In this document: positions 17,799 through 28,188 of the stretch, in pieces
Numbering within the stretch: the stretch's first letter is position 1
How the letters are laid out: each line of letters starts with the position of its first letter
NCBI RefSeq assembly: GCF_009707865.1
Contig: NZ_WMBA01000049.1
Span: 1 to 62,138, forward strand
Length of the DNA stretch: 62,138 bases
Origin: Amycolatopsis pithecellobii
GTDB lineage: Bacteria > Actinomycetota > Actinomycetes > Mycobacteriales > Pseudonocardiaceae
Direction of reading: 5' to 3'
The notes under the pieces: generated by a model
What the model saw: only the letters and a program-made list of their open reading frames with translations
Database searches by the model: none
What the model was told of the DNA's origin: nothing
Program-made: the position numbers and the translations under genes

Positions 17799-18578
17799 TC
17801 AGCCGCCCAGCAGGCCGCCGACCGCGCCGAGCAGGCCCCCCACCAAACCGCCGCTCTTCGGCTTTTCGCTGTCGGTGGTGGTCGTCGTCGGCTGGCTCGG
17901 GCGCGCGGCCGCGGGCTGCTGCGACGTGGGGCTGGTCGTGGTCGTGGTCGACGCCGGCGGCGGGTCCGACTTCGACGTTGTCGTGGTGCTGTCCGTCGTC
18001 GGGGCGCTCGGGGCCGGCTGGACCGCGACGGGACCATCGGTCGCCCGCGGCCGGCCGCTCGGCGAGCTGCTACCGGCGGGCTGCGCCGGAGCCGGTGCCT
18101 GCGCCGCGACACCACCCGTGACGGCCCTCGTGCTCGTGCTGCCCGGCGTTCCCGCGGACGTGCTGCCGGGAGTCGCGGTATCGCTGGACGCCAGGCTCGG
18201 CGGGCTGCTCAGCTGGCTCGTCTTCGCCTCGGGCGGCGGCACGTAGCCGCCACCCATGCCGCCGGTCGTGGACGCCGCGGTGTCGTGCAGCTGACCGGTG
18301 CTCAGCGCGGTGACGGCGATCCCGGCCAGTGCGGCGACACCGGCGGCGAGCGCACCCACCTTGCCCGCCTTGCGACGGTCCCAGCGTCCCTCCCTGCGCA
18401 GGAGTTCGACGACGGGGATCCGGTCGGTGGGGGCATCGTCGACGACAGGGGCTTTGAGGGGCGCCTTGATGGCGGCCAGCTCTTCCGTCATGCCCTCACG
18501 CCGCAGCAGGTCGGCGACACTCACCTGATCGCTTCCGTCACCCTGCCGCGAGTTCATGTTGTTGCTAGGCACGCTCAC
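17799..18578 (-). CDS. Single-pass membrane protein with Ser/Thr/Pro-rich exported tail
   Basis: A 259-residue protein of unrecognised family. The cytoplasmic N-terminus (1-70) has two related motifs, VADLLRREG (21-29) and VVELLRREG (56-64), followed by one transmembrane helix (about 75-92). The rest is low-complexity Ser/Thr/Pro/Ala, probably extracytoplasmic, ending in a Gly/Leu block (GGLVGGLLGAVGGLLGG). GTG 18578 follows AAGGGC. The repeated motif could bind a cytoplasmic partner. Confidence 0.7.
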   Translation of the reverse strand: MSVPSNNMNSRQGDGSDQVSVADLLRREGMTEELAAIKAPLKAPVVDDAPTDRIPVVELLRREGRWDRRKAGKVGALAAGVAALAGIAVTALSTGQLHDTAASTTGGMGGGYVPPPEAKTSQLSSPPSLASSDTATPGSTSAGTPGSTSTRAVTGGVAAQAPAPAQPAGSSSPSGRPRATDGPVAVQPAPSAPTTDSTTTTSKSDPPPASTTTTTSPTSQQPAAARPSQPTTTTTDSEKPKSGGLVGGLLGAVGGLLGG

Positions 18579-18751
18579 AAAGCCCTTCGTTCGTCACCGT
18601 CCGCGACATACTTAACCGCCGTTACCAGTTCGTTGCCATCATCGTGAGCACAGTCACAGCCCATCAAGAGTTTTTTCGACGATGCGTGACGCCTAGGTAG
18701 CGGAAATGCCCCTACGGGAACCCCGTACCGTGGACGCCGGAGGTGAGACGC

Positions 18752-18934
18752 ATGCCGGGACCCAACCCGTTCCGCTGGGCCGCGCGCTTTGCGGACTGGT
18801 TCGAGCAACGCGGGGTGTACGTGCCCGGCGAGGAGAACCACACCGTCGATCCGTGGCGCGACTTCGGCTGGCTGATCGTGGTGTGGGTGCTCGGGATCGG
18901 CGGCCTCATCCTGTTTTTCGCGCTCGCCACGTGA
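18752..18934 (+). CDS. Small membrane protein
   Basis: About 60 residues: an amphipathic N-terminus (MPGPNPFRWAARFADWFEQR) and one C-terminal transmembrane helix. ATG 18752 has an excellent ribosome-binding site (GGAGGTGA, 8-nt spacing), which makes this a real small gene. Function unknown. Confidence 0.65.
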   Translation: MPGPNPFRWAARFADWFEQRGVYVPGEENHTVDPWRDFGWLIVVWVLGIGGLILFFALAT

Positions 18935-19126
18935 CGTAGTGACGACGGTCACGGGCGGTACCGTTCCGGTCACGGATCGGCCACAGCCCGACACCAGGTG
19001 CGCCTCAACACACCCTCGCCGCTCGCGGTGGCGGGCCCGTCCCGACAGAGTGGGACGCGTCCCGGCATAAGTGCCTACCCCGAACGGCGCAGCCGGGACC
19101 TTGTGAGTGCAAAGGAAGTTGCCGCT

Positions 19127-19657
19127 GTGCGCACCCCGACGCTCGCCTTGACCGCGGCTGCCCTCATCGGGCTGGCCGCGTGCGGCGCGCCCGCATCGCC
19201 GGGCATCGCCGCCCGTAACGATGCCGGTAGCCCCGCTCTGCAGGCGGCGCCGGCACCCGCGCAGCGGATGCTCGACTTCGGCGGGCAGTACCGCTTCGCG
19301 GAGGGGATCACGATCTCGGTGTCCACGCCGAAGTCGTTCCGCCCCAGCACCAGCGCCTACCCGCGCAGTGATCGCGCCGTCGCCTTCGAGATCGCGATCG
19401 CCAACGATGGACCGCAGCCGTACCGCCTGTCGGGATTGTCGGTGTCGGCGATGGTCGGTGGGTCCTCGGCGAAGCAGGTCGTCGATCCGACCCAGGGCTA
19501 CAGCGGCATCGTCGACGCGGGCAAGGATGTGCCCACGGGGCGTGACGTGCGGGTGACGCTGGCCTTCGCGGTCGCGCAGCAGCCCGCCGAGCTGCGCCTG
19601 TCGCTGCGGCCGACCGCGACGAGCTCCGTCGTCGCCGTCTACTGCGGTCCGGCCTGA
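19127..19657 (+). CDS. Secreted lipoprotein, DUF4352-like
   Basis: A 176-residue protein with a lipobox signal (LIGLAACG, Cys about 19), a disordered linker and a beta-rich domain (residues 50-176) of the telomeric-repeat-factor-2/DUF4352 immunoglobulin-like type. GTG 19127 follows AAAGGAAG. Likely anchored outside the membrane; role unknown. Confidence 0.72.
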   Translation: MRTPTLALTAAALIGLAACGAPASPGIAARNDAGSPALQAAPAPAQRMLDFGGQYRFAEGITISVSTPKSFRPSTSAYPRSDRAVAFEIAIANDGPQPYRLSGLSVSAMVGGSSAKQVVDPTQGYSGIVDAGKDVPTGRDVRVTLAFAVAQQPAELRLSLRPTATSSVVAVYCGPA

Positions 19658-19675
19658 CCGGCTACAGTCCGGGGT

Positions 19676-20146
19676 ATGCAGCGTTTGTCCACCGGTGACC
19701 CGGCTCCCGATTTCACCCTGTCCGACAGCGAGGGGAACAAGGTCTCGCTCTCCGACTATCGCGGGCAGCGGGTCGTCGTGTACTTCTACCCGGCGGCGGG
19801 CACGCCCGGCTGCACGAAACAGGCGTGCGACTTCCGGGACAACCTGGCCGAGCTCAACGGGGCCGGTTACCAGGTGCTGGGCATTTCGCCGGACAAGCCG
19901 GAGAAACTGGCGAAGTTCGCCGCCGCGGAGAAGCTGACCTTCCCGTTGCTGTCCGACCCGGAGAAGGCCGTGCTCACCGAATGGAGCGCGTTCGGGGAGA
20001 AGAAGAACTACGGCCGGATCGTGCAGGGCGTCATCCGCTCCACGTTCGTCGTGGACCCCGAGGGCAAGATCGAAAAGGCCCTGTACAACGTCCGCGCCAC
20101 CGGCCACGTCGCCAAGCTGCTGAAGGACCTTTCGATCTCGGCCTAG
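19676..20146 (+). CDS. bcp: Thioredoxin-dependent thiol peroxidase (Bcp/PrxQ)
   Basis: Reduces peroxides using thioredoxin. 156 residues with peroxidatic Cys46 and resolving Cys51 (TPGCTKQACDF), the five-residue spacing of alpha-type PrxQ. Its last 4 nt overlap the convergent rdgB. Confidence 0.95.
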   Translation: MQRLSTGDPAPDFTLSDSEGNKVSLSDYRGQRVVVYFYPAAGTPGCTKQACDFRDNLAELNGAGYQVLGISPDKPEKLAKFAAAEKLTFPLLSDPEKAVLTEWSAFGEKKNYGRIVQGVIRSTFVVDPEGKIEKALYNVRATGHVAKLLKDLSISA

Positions 20147-20745
20147 GCGAGCGAGCGCAGGTGCGGCAGCAGCGCGCGAAGGGCGCGGCCGCGGTGGGAA
20201 ACCGCGTCCTTTTCGGCCGGGTCCAGCTCGGCTGAGGTACGGGTCCCACCCTCCGGCACGAAGATCGGGTCGTAGCCGAAACCGTTGGTACCACGGGGTT
20301 TGCGCGCGAGGGTGCCGCGCCATTCGCCGCGGACAACGGTTTCCGCGCCAGCAGGGACGACCAGTGCGGCGGCGCAGACGAACGCCGCGCCCATCCGCTC
20401 GTCCGGCGTGTCCGAGGTCTGCGCCAGCACCAGTTCCAGGTTCGCCAGATCGTCGCCGTGGCGGCCGGCCCAGCGTGCCGACAACACCCCGGGCATACCG
20501 TTGAGGGCGTCGACCGCGATCCCGGAATCGTCCGCCACAGCGGGCAATCCCGTCGCGGCCGCCGCGTCACGGGCCTTGGCGAGCGCGTTCTCCTCGAACG
20601 TCGCACCCGTTTCCGGCGCCTCGGCGAACTCGTCGACGTCCGCGAGCCCGAGCACCTCGATGCCGGAAATCCCTTCCGCATCAAGGATCCGGCGCAGCTC
20701 GCCCAGTTTCTTCGCGTTGCGCGTGGCCAGCAGGATGCGTGTCAC
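20143..20745 (-). CDS. rdgB: RdgB/HAM1 non-canonical purine NTP pyrophosphatase
   Basis: Removes dITP, XTP and ITP from the nucleotide pool. 200 residues with N-terminal [22 protein letters not shown] segment and [10 protein letters not shown]. Overlaps rph by 4 nt. The rph-rdgB pair matches M. tuberculosis Rv1340-Rv1341. Confidence 0.94.
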   Translation of the reverse strand: MTRILLATRNAKKLGELRRILDAEGISGIEVLGLADVDEFAEAPETGATFEENALAKARDAAAATGLPAVADDSGIAVDALNGMPGVLSARWAGRHGDDLANLELVLAQTSDTPDERMGAAFVCAAALVVPAGAETVVRGEWRGTLARKPRGTNGFGYDPIFVPEGGTRTSAELDPAEKDAVSHRGRALRALLPHLRSLA

Positions 20746-21521
20746 TTGGTGCCCTTCGACTTCTTCCCGGTGCGCGGCTCGGGCAGCTCGCCGGGATACG
20801 GCTCGTTGAGCGCGGCCGTCTGTTTGCGGGTCAGCTCTTCACATCCGGCCAGTGCGAGATCCAGCATCTTGTCCAAAGTGGACCGGGTGAAGGTCGCGCC
20901 TTCGCCGGTGCCCTGTACCTCGATGAGGGTGCCGGCGTCGGTTGCCACGACGTTGAGGTCCACCTCGGCGCGGGAGTCCTCCTCGTACGGCAGGTCCAGC
21001 CGCACGCGGCCGTCCACCACACCGACGCTGACCGCGGAAACCATGGCGGACAACGGTTTCGGGTCGGCCAGCCGGCCGGCGGCGGCCAACCAGGTGACGG
21101 CGTCATGCAGCGCGACGTACCCACCGGTGATCGCCGCCGTACGGGTGCCGCCGTCGGCCTGGATGACGTCGCAGTCGAGCTGGATCGTGTTCTCGCCCAG
21201 CGCGGCCAGGTCGATGCACGCGCGCAGGGAACGGCCGATCAACCGGCTGATCTCGTGCGTCCGCCCGCCGATGCGGCCCTTGACCGACTCGCGATCGCTG
21301 CGGTCGTGGGTGGCCGAGGGCAGCATCGCGTACTCCGCGGTGACCCAGCCCAGCCCCGAACCGGTGCGCCAGCGCGGCACCCCTTCGGTCACGCTTGCCG
21401 CGCACAACACCCGGGTCCTGCCGAACTCGACCAGCACCGACCCGGCAGGCCAGTCCTGGAACCCGCGGGTGATCTTCACTTCGCGGAGCTCGTCGTCGTT
21501 TCTACCGTCTTTACGTGCCAC
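20742..21521 (-). CDS. rph: Ribonuclease PH
   Basis: A 3'-5' phosphorolytic exonuclease that trims tRNA 3' ends. 259 residues with family segments [36 protein letters not shown] and [18 protein letters not shown]-terminal Lys-rich tail (TGKKSKGTK) extends slightly past the core. Conserved with rdgB and the upstream phosphodiesterase. Confidence 0.95.
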   Translation of the reverse strand: MARKDGRNDDELREVKITRGFQDWPAGSVLVEFGRTRVLCAASVTEGVPRWRTGSGLGWVTAEYAMLPSATHDRSDRESVKGRIGGRTHEISRLIGRSLRACIDLAALGENTIQLDCDVIQADGGTRTAAITGGYVALHDAVTWLAAAGRLADPKPLSAMVSAVSVGVVDGRVRLDLPYEEDSRAEVDLNVVATDAGTLIEVQGTGEGATFTRSTLDKMLDLALAGCEELTRKQTAALNEPYPGELPEPRTGKKSKGTK

Positions 21522-21599
21522 GCTAGGAGGCTATTCTGCGGCGCGAAGCGCCTCGATGAGGGGTGGTGGTCGGGCTGGCGGGCGGGATAGAGGGGGCGA

Positions 21600-22373
21600 T
21601 CAGACCTCGTACGTCGCGCCCTGCTCGACGAGCCTCGCGGCGGCGAATTCCGCCCGCGCTTCGGCAAGGATGGCGATGCGGTCGCTCCACGGCGCGATGT
21701 GCGTCAGCAGCAGGCGCCCCGCCCCGGCGCGACGGGCGAGTGCGCCGGCCTGCTTGCCGGAAAGGTGCACGCCCGGCGGCCGGTCCGGCGCGTCGGTCCA
21801 GGTGGCCTCCGAAAGCAGGACGTCGGCCTCACGGGCGAGCTCGTCGAGGTTCTCGCACGGTCCGGTGTCGCCGGTGTAGGCCAGGGTTCGGCCGCCGTGG
21901 CTGATGCGGACGCCGAACGCCTCCGTCGGGTGGTCGACCGGGATCGCGCTCACCTCGAACGGGCCGATGCCGGTGGCGCCGTCAAAGGGGTGAAAGGAAA
22001 AGACGTCGGACAGATCTGTCTCGGCGAGCTCGATGTCGTTGGGCGCATACGCTTTCGCCAGCCGCTGCGGCGCGTTTTTGGGTGCGTGCACCGCAAGTTT
22101 GTGCGCGTTCACGTCGAACGGTGGGCGGGGATGGTAGCGGCGCAACACTGTCAGCGCGCCGAAATCCGCGCAGTGATCGGGATGCAGGTGCGAAAGCACG
22201 ACCGCGCCGAGGGTGAACGGGTCGCGACGCGCCTGGAGTTCGGCGAACGTCCCGTTGCCCAAGTCCAGTCCGAGCAGGAAACCCTCGGCCTCGACGAGAT
22301 AGCCGGACGCGGCCTTGCCCGGCCCCGGGATGCTGCCCGAACAGCCCAGAATGGTGAGTCGCACATGCGACAC
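21600..22373 (-). CDS. Metallo-beta-lactamase-fold phosphodiesterase (Rv1339-like)
   Basis: 257 residues with HLHPDH (62-67), the dimetal motif of the RNase Z/phosphodiesterase branch, and further ligands in PVDHPTEAFG, YTGDTG and LTHIAP. Gene order (rhomboid-murI-this-rph-rdgB) equals the M. tuberculosis Rv1337-Rv1341 block; Rv1339 has been reported as an atypical cAMP phosphodiesterase. Cyclic-nucleotide turnover is the best guess. Confidence 0.85.
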   Translation of the reverse strand: MSHVRLTILGCSGSIPGPGKAASGYLVEAEGFLLGLDLGNGTFAELQARRDPFTLGAVVLSHLHPDHCADFGALTVLRRYHPRPPFDVNAHKLAVHAPKNAPQRLAKAYAPNDIELAETDLSDVFSFHPFDGATGIGPFEVSAIPVDHPTEAFGVRISHGGRTLAYTGDTGPCENLDELAREADVLLSEATWTDAPDRPPGVHLSGKQAGALARRAGAGRLLLTHIAPWSDRIAILAEARAEFAAARLVEQGATYEV

Positions 22374-22463
22374 CCTGCCACGTCAGCGCGTCGCGGGCGA
22401 AATGCAGCGCCGTTCATTACCAATCCGACCACAGTCACGGCTATCCGACTTGCGTGGCAACGG

Positions 22464-23285
22464 TTACCTGTTGCTCGTGGTTCGCCTACTTTTGGTCGGA
22501 TTGGTAGCGCCGGGGGCGAAGCCCATGAACCGCCGGGCGAGGCGGGCGAACGGTTCGGGCGAACCGGTCGCGATGAACTCGTGCTGGCGCGGGGTGTCGC
22601 GCTCGGCGAGGAGGTCCTGTTCGGTCAGCATCCGCACCAGATCCTTGGCCGTTTCCTCCGCACTGGACACGAGTGTCACCTCGGGGCCCATGACGATCTG
22701 CAGCACGCCGGTCAACAGTGGATAGTGCGTGCAGCCGAGCACGAGCGTATCGATTTCCGCGCGCAGCAACGGTTCCAGGTATCCCTGCGCGAGGCCGAGG
22801 ATCTGCCGGCCGGAAGTGATTCCGCGCTCGACGAAGTCGACGAAACGCGGGCAGGCGACGCTCGTGATCGTCACGTCGCGGGCCGCGGCGAAGGCGTCGT
22901 CGTAGGCGCGGGAGCGCACCGTGCCCTCGGTGCCGATGACCCCGATGCGGCCGGTGTGGGTCGCCGAGACCGCGCGCCGGACCGCGGGCAGCACGACCTC
23001 GATCACCGGCACGTCATAGCGTTCACGCGCGTCACGCAGGCAGGCGGCGGAGGCGGTGTTGCACGCGATCACCAGCGCCTTCACCCCGTCGCCGACCATT
23101 TCGTCCAATGCGGACAGTGCCAGCTCACGGGCGCGGGCGATGGGCAGCGGGCCGTACGGGTTGTGCTCGGTATCACCGACGTAGCGCAGCTGCTCGTGCG
23201 GGAGTTGCTCGAGGATCGCGCGCGCGACCGTCAACCCGCCGACGCCGGAGTCGAACACGCCGATCGGGGACTCGCGACTGATCAC
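22464..23285 (-). CDS. murI: Glutamate racemase
   Basis: Makes D-glutamate for peptidoglycan. The GTG start at 23285 gives 273 residues beginning with the expected FDSGVGGLT, with catalytic Cys in ACNTASA and GCTHYPLL. The GTGA overlap with the rhomboid stop supports this start; the frame is open further upstream but that sequence is inside the rhomboid gene. Confidence 0.94.
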   Translation of the reverse strand: MISRESPIGVFDSGVGGLTVARAILEQLPHEQLRYVGDTEHNPYGPLPIARARELALSALDEMVGDGVKALVIACNTASAACLRDARERYDVPVIEVVLPAVRRAVSATHTGRIGVIGTEGTVRSRAYDDAFAAARDVTITSVACPRFVDFVERGITSGRQILGLAQGYLEPLLRAEIDTLVLGCTHYPLLTGVLQIVMGPEVTLVSSAEETAKDLVRMLTEQDLLAERDTPRQHEFIATGSPEPFARLARRFMGFAPGATNPTKSRRTTSNR

Positions 23286-23914
23286 GCCCCGACGGTACCG
23301 GAGGCCTTTCTCACCTTCGCGCGGTCCGCCCTGGCGGCGAGCCATGCCGCGATGATCCCGCCGAGCGCGCCGAACAGATGTGCCTGCCAGGAGATGCCGG
23401 GGTTGCCGGGCAGCAGGCCCCACAGGGTGCCGCCCCAGATCAGCAGCAGCACCGCGGCGAGCACCAGTTGCCCGAACGCCTTGTTGAAGATCCCGCGCAC
23501 CAGCAGGTACGCGAGCCAGCCGAACGCGAGGCCCGAAGCGCCGATCGTGGAGGTGCCGCTGTCCCCGGTGAGCCATACGCCGAGTCCGCTGACGACCCAG
23601 ATGAGGGCGGTGACCGCAACCCACCTGGCGAGCCCGGACGCCATGGCGAGGAACCCGAACACGACGACCGGGATGGTGTTGGCGAACAGGTGCGCCCAGC
23701 TGCCGTGCAGGACCGGCGCCCACACGATGCCGTCGAGCCCCGACAGCGTTCTCGGGATGACACCCTCGTCGTCGAGCCCGTGGTGCAGCCCGGTGTCGAT
23801 AAGCTCCATGAGGTACAGGAGCGCGGTGAAGGCGAGCACCACGATGCCGGCGGACTTGTACTTCACCGGCAGAATCCGCTTCGCGGGTTCCGTGGGGGCG
23901 GGCAGCGTGCTCAT
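23282..23914 (-). CDS. Rhomboid-family intramembrane serine protease
   Basis: A 210-residue polytopic protein with about six membrane helices. Catalytic Ser127 lies in GASG and His179 in [24 protein letters not shown] (70-82) is the usual loop. First gene of a five-gene minus-strand block ending in rdgB; its substrate is unknown. Confidence 0.9.
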   Translation of the reverse strand: MSTLPAPTEPAKRILPVKYKSAGIVVLAFTALLYLMELIDTGLHHGLDDEGVIPRTLSGLDGIVWAPVLHGSWAHLFANTIPVVVFGFLAMASGLARWVAVTALIWVVSGLGVWLTGDSGTSTIGASGLAFGWLAYLLVRGIFNKAFGQLVLAAVLLLIWGGTLWGLLPGNPGISWQAHLFGALGGIIAAWLAARADRAKVRKASGTVGA

Positions 23915-24054
23915 GTCTACAAAGCTACCCAGTCGGCAGGCTTGTGGCCTCGGGTGAAAACCCTGAAATCCCCGATACTCTTGGTGAGTTTTCGGTTGCG
24001 TGGCGTTGATCCTGCGCTAACCTTCCGGAAACAGCGACTCGTTTCGCTTGGTGC

Positions 24055-24414
24055 ATGAGCATCTACGAGGAGATCGGCGGGCAGGAAGCCCTGATCGCGG
24101 TGGTCGACGATTTCTATGACCGAGTGCTGGCGGACCCGGAACTGGCCGGGTTCTTCAAGGGCACCAACCTGCCCCGGTTGAAGGGAATGCAGGTCGAGTT
24201 CTTCACCGCCGCACTAGGCGGACCCGACGAGTACCGGGGCCGGTCGATGAAGGACGTACACCGTGGGCGCGGTATCAGCCGGCACCATTTCGACCTGGTG
24301 GCCAAACACCTGGTGGAGGCGCTGAGCGAGGCAGGGGTCCCGCAGGGGACGATCGACACCATCATCGGAGCCATCGCCCCCCTGGCAGACGACATCGTGT
24401 CAGCGGGCGTTTAG
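24055..24414 (+). CDS. glbN: Group I truncated haemoglobin (HbN-like)
   Basis: 119 residues closely resembling mycobacterial HbN: Tyr21 (B10, distal pocket) and proximal His69 in [15 protein letters not shown]. HbN oxidises nitric oxide to nitrate using bound oxygen. A TACTCT -10-like element lies upstream in the 140-nt gap. It is inserted between rhomboid and cysM, which are adjacent in M. tuberculosis. Confidence 0.92.
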   Translation: MSIYEEIGGQEALIAVVDDFYDRVLADPELAGFFKGTNLPRLKGMQVEFFTAALGGPDEYRGRSMKDVHRGRGISRHHFDLVAKHLVEALSEAGVPQGTIDTIIGAIAPLADDIVSAGV

Positions 24415-24446
24415 GGGTTTAGGTTCAGCGCCTTCTGGACGCACAC

Positions 24447-24474
24447 AAAACCGCCGCAAAGTGATCGTGGCGGT
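24447..24474 (-). terminator. Intrinsic terminator of the clpS-cysM block
   Basis: On the minus strand a stem ACCGCC...GGCGGT with a 13-base loop is followed by TTTT, 37 nt past the cysM stop. It may also serve glbN on the other strand, without a U-tract. Confidence 0.65.
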
Positions 24475-24510
24475 GTCAGGCGACGGGATGACCACCCAAC
24501 TCTGGGCTTT

Positions 24511-25744
<1,234 letters not shown>

Positions 25745-25796
25745 TGTGGGTTACCTCCGCTTGAGTTCATTAGGGCAGACGTCGTGGGCAATCGTG

Positions 25797-26210
25797 TTAT
25801 TCCGCGTCGACGACCTCGACGGGCTCCTCGGTGATGACGCCGTCGACGATCCGGTACGAGCGGAACTCGTGCACCTGCGCGTCCCTCGTGGAGACCAGCA
25901 CATAATGCGCGTCCGGTTCGGAGGCGTAGGACACGTCGGTGCGCGACGGGTAGGCCTCGGTGGCGGTGTGCGAGTGGTAGATCACGACGGGTACCTCGTC
26001 GTTCGCGTCCATCTCACGGTACAGCTTCAGCAGGTCCGCCGAGTCGAACTCGTAGAACGTGGGCGAGCGGGCGGCATTGAGCATCGGGATGAACCGGACC
26101 GGCCGGTCAGAGCCCTCAGGACCCGCGATCACGCCGCACGCCTCGTCCGGATGGTCCCGGCGTGCGTGCGCGACGATCTCATCGACGAGGTCACGGCGGA
26201 TCCGAAGCAC
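25797..26210 (-). CDS. mec: Mec, JAMM-type zinc protease for CysO
   Basis: 137 residues with Glu23 (DEACGV), His79-Ser-His81, Ser89 and Asp92, the complete JAMM zinc motif. In M. tuberculosis Mec releases cysteine from the CysO-cysteine adduct; here it may also expose the Gly-Gly of the CysO precursor. GTG start. 52 nt upstream of cysO. Confidence 0.92.
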   Translation of the reverse strand: MLRIRRDLVDEIVAHARRDHPDEACGVIAGPEGSDRPVRFIPMLNAARSPTFYEFDSADLLKLYREMDANDEVPVVIYHSHTATEAYPSRTDVSYASEPDAHYVLVSTRDAQVHEFRSYRIVDGVITEEPVEVVDAE

Positions 26211-26255
26211 GTCGCCATCTTACGGGGCGGACATCACCCGTTCACAGAGTGAGAC

Positions 26256-27254
26256 TCAGCACGGCGGAAAAGCCTCAGGCCAGACGTCGCGATACGCCCG
26301 GACGCCCCCCACGCCTTCGGCCGCGAGCACGCCGTGCACCATCGCCCGTGCGAACACCCGAGCCGCGGCCGAGCACAGGGCGTCCAGCGCCGCCGCGCGC
26401 GGGGCCTCCCCGAACGGACCCTGTCCCGCCGGGAGTTCCCGCGCGCCGGTGGCCAGCGCGAAAACCGTGTCCCCGTCGAACATCGTGTGCGCCGGGCGCA
26501 CCGCACGCGCCAGACCGTCTTGCGCGGCGACCGCGAGCCGCCGGCATTCCGCCTTCGACAGGGCCGCGTCGACCGCCACGACTCCGATCGTCGTGTTCAG
26601 ATCCGTAGGGGTGGACGGCAGCGACGCCGCTCGCGCGGGCCAGGTCACCCCGAACTCCCCGCCCACCTCGTGGTCCGCCGCGAAGGGCAGGCCCGTGTCG
26701 AGCGAAACCGCCTCGCCCGCCGCGTTCACCACCGCCAGCGCACCGACCGTGCACCCGTCAACGACCTCGCTCGCGCTCCCGACCCCGCCCTTGAGCGAAC
26801 CGACCGCGGCACCCGCGCCCGCCCCGACACTGCCCTGGACGACCGGTCCGGCAGCGGCGGCTTCGCATGCGGCGTAACCGAAAGACGCGTCCGGCCGGTT
26901 CCCCCAGGCACTGCGCGGAAGGTCGAAGATCACCGCCGCCGGGACGATCGGTACCACCTCGTGCGGCTGCCGCCCCACGGGGAAACCCTTGCCCCGCTCC
27001 CCCAGCCAGCGCATCACGCCATCGGCGGCCGCGAGCCCGTACGCGCTGCCACCGGACAAGCAGATCGCATTGACCCGCTGCACCAGATTTTCCGGCTCCA
27101 GCAGGTTCGTCTCCCGCGTGCCCGGCGCACCACCGCGCTGATCCACCGCACCGGTCGCGCCGTCGGGTACGAGCACCACGGTGGTCCCGGTCGCCCAGCC
27201 GTCACCGAGCCGATGGTGATGCCCGACGAGCACGCCCGGCACGTCGGTGATCAC
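26256..27254 (-). CDS. P1-family peptidase (DmpA/L-aminopeptidase-like)
   Basis: An Ntn-type self-processing aminopeptidase, 332 residues. [12 protein letters not shown] is the family N-terminus, AICLSGGSAYGLAAADGVMRWL is in the middle, and NTTIGVVAVDA contains the likely cleavage site and nucleophile Thr. GTG 27254 overlaps the DUF2017 stop by 4 nt. Syntenic with Rv1333. Confidence 0.9.
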   Translation of the reverse strand: MITDVPGVLVGHHHRLGDGWATGTTVVLVPDGATGAVDQRGGAPGTRETNLLEPENLVQRVNAICLSGGSAYGLAAADGVMRWLGERGKGFPVGRQPHEVVPIVPAAVIFDLPRSAWGNRPDASFGYAACEAAAAGPVVQGSVGAGAGAAVGSLKGGVGSASEVVDGCTVGALAVVNAAGEAVSLDTGLPFAADHEVGGEFGVTWPARAASLPSTPTDLNTTIGVVAVDAALSKAECRRLAVAAQDGLARAVRPAHTMFDGDTVFALATGARELPAGQGPFGEAPRAAALDALCSAAARVFARAMVHGVLAAEGVGGVRAYRDVWPEAFPPC

Positions 27255-27808
27255 GCGGTCAGCGCCTCGACCAGGCTCTCCTGCACATAGGTGAGCCAGT
27301 GGTAGACGCCGAGATGCGGCGCCCGCGGGTCGTCCTCGGGCAACTGCTCCGGCATGTCCTCCGTGACATCGAGCGCCGTGCCGAGCGCGAGCCGCACGTC
27401 GTTCAGCGCCGAAAGCCACGCGTCCGCCTGCTCGACGGTCAACCGCACGTTGCCGCCGTCCCGTGGCAAGGTCTCCATCACAACCTGCGCCACCCCGACC
27501 TTCGCCGCGACCAGCTCCGGCTCGTGAATCGACCGCAGCGCACCCGCCGAGTCGAGATCTTCCTTGGTGGGGTTGTCCGGGTCGAGCTTGTGATAGTCGG
27601 GCAGCAGCCGCGAAAGCACCGGGTCGTTGGGCGATTCCGAAGGCCCGGTCTTGATCCCGGTGAGCTCCGCGAGCGGATCCTGCGGCGCCTCTTCCGCGCG
27701 CGCCTGCAGCATGTCCTCAAGCTGGCTCACCAGCCCGCGCAGCACGGCGGCCTCCTGCTGCTCGAAACCGGCGAGGAGCTGACCGCCCCGGCGTTTCCAT
27801 ACCTTCAC
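27251..27808 (-). CDS. DUF2017 family protein
   Basis: 185 residues, acidic and helical, conserved next to clpS across actinobacteria (Rv1332). GTG 27808 overlaps the clpS stop by 4 nt. It may act with ClpS in N-end-rule proteolysis, but the function is not established. Confidence 0.85.
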   Translation of the reverse strand: MKVWKRRGGQLLAGFEQQEAAVLRGLVSQLEDMLQARAEEAPQDPLAELTGIKTGPSESPNDPVLSRLLPDYHKLDPDNPTKEDLDSAGALRSIHEPELVAAKVGVAQVVMETLPRDGGNVRLTVEQADAWLSALNDVRLALGTALDVTEDMPEQLPEDDPRAPHLGVYHWLTYVQESLVEALTA

Positions 27809-28107
27809 GGCTGCTCCATCGTGGCCCACAACCCCGCGGCGTGGAGTCTGGTGACGTCGCCTTCGACTTTTTCCTTGGAACCGGAGGACACGATCGCCCG
27901 GCCCTTGTGGTGCACGTCCAGCATCAGCTTCGTGGCGTGGTCCCTGCTGTATCCGAAGAGCTTCTGGAAGACGTACGTCACATACGACATCAGGTTGACC
28001 GGGTCGTTCCAGACGACGGTCTGCCACGGTCTGTCCTCGGCGGCCATATTCGCCCCGGCTGGCTCAACCTGCGTCTGTTCGGCATCGACAGGCGTGGTCA
28101 TACCCAC
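27805..28107 (-). CDS. clpS: ClpS, ATP-dependent Clp protease adaptor
   Basis: Delivers N-degron substrates to ClpC/ClpA-ClpP. 100 residues; the core ([22 protein letters not shown]) and HHKGRAIV are typical. An in-frame ATG two codons on (28101) is also possible. First gene of a minus-strand operon, divergent from pncB. Confidence 0.95.
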   Translation of the reverse strand: MGMTTPVDAEQTQVEPAGANMAAEDRPWQTVVWNDPVNLMSYVTYVFQKLFGYSRDHATKLMLDVHHKGRAIVSSGSKEKVEGDVTRLHAAGLWATMEQP

Positions 28108-28188
28108 ATGGTGTCACGGAAGCGCCGCGATGCGGCCGGGCGGTCGGTCCATTCGGGTGATCAAGAGCCCACCTAATAGCCTGACGGC

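Noticed and set aside
21699..23957. A 752-residue plus-strand frame across murI and the phosphodiesterase
   Set aside because: It runs antisense to three syntenic, well-recognised genes.
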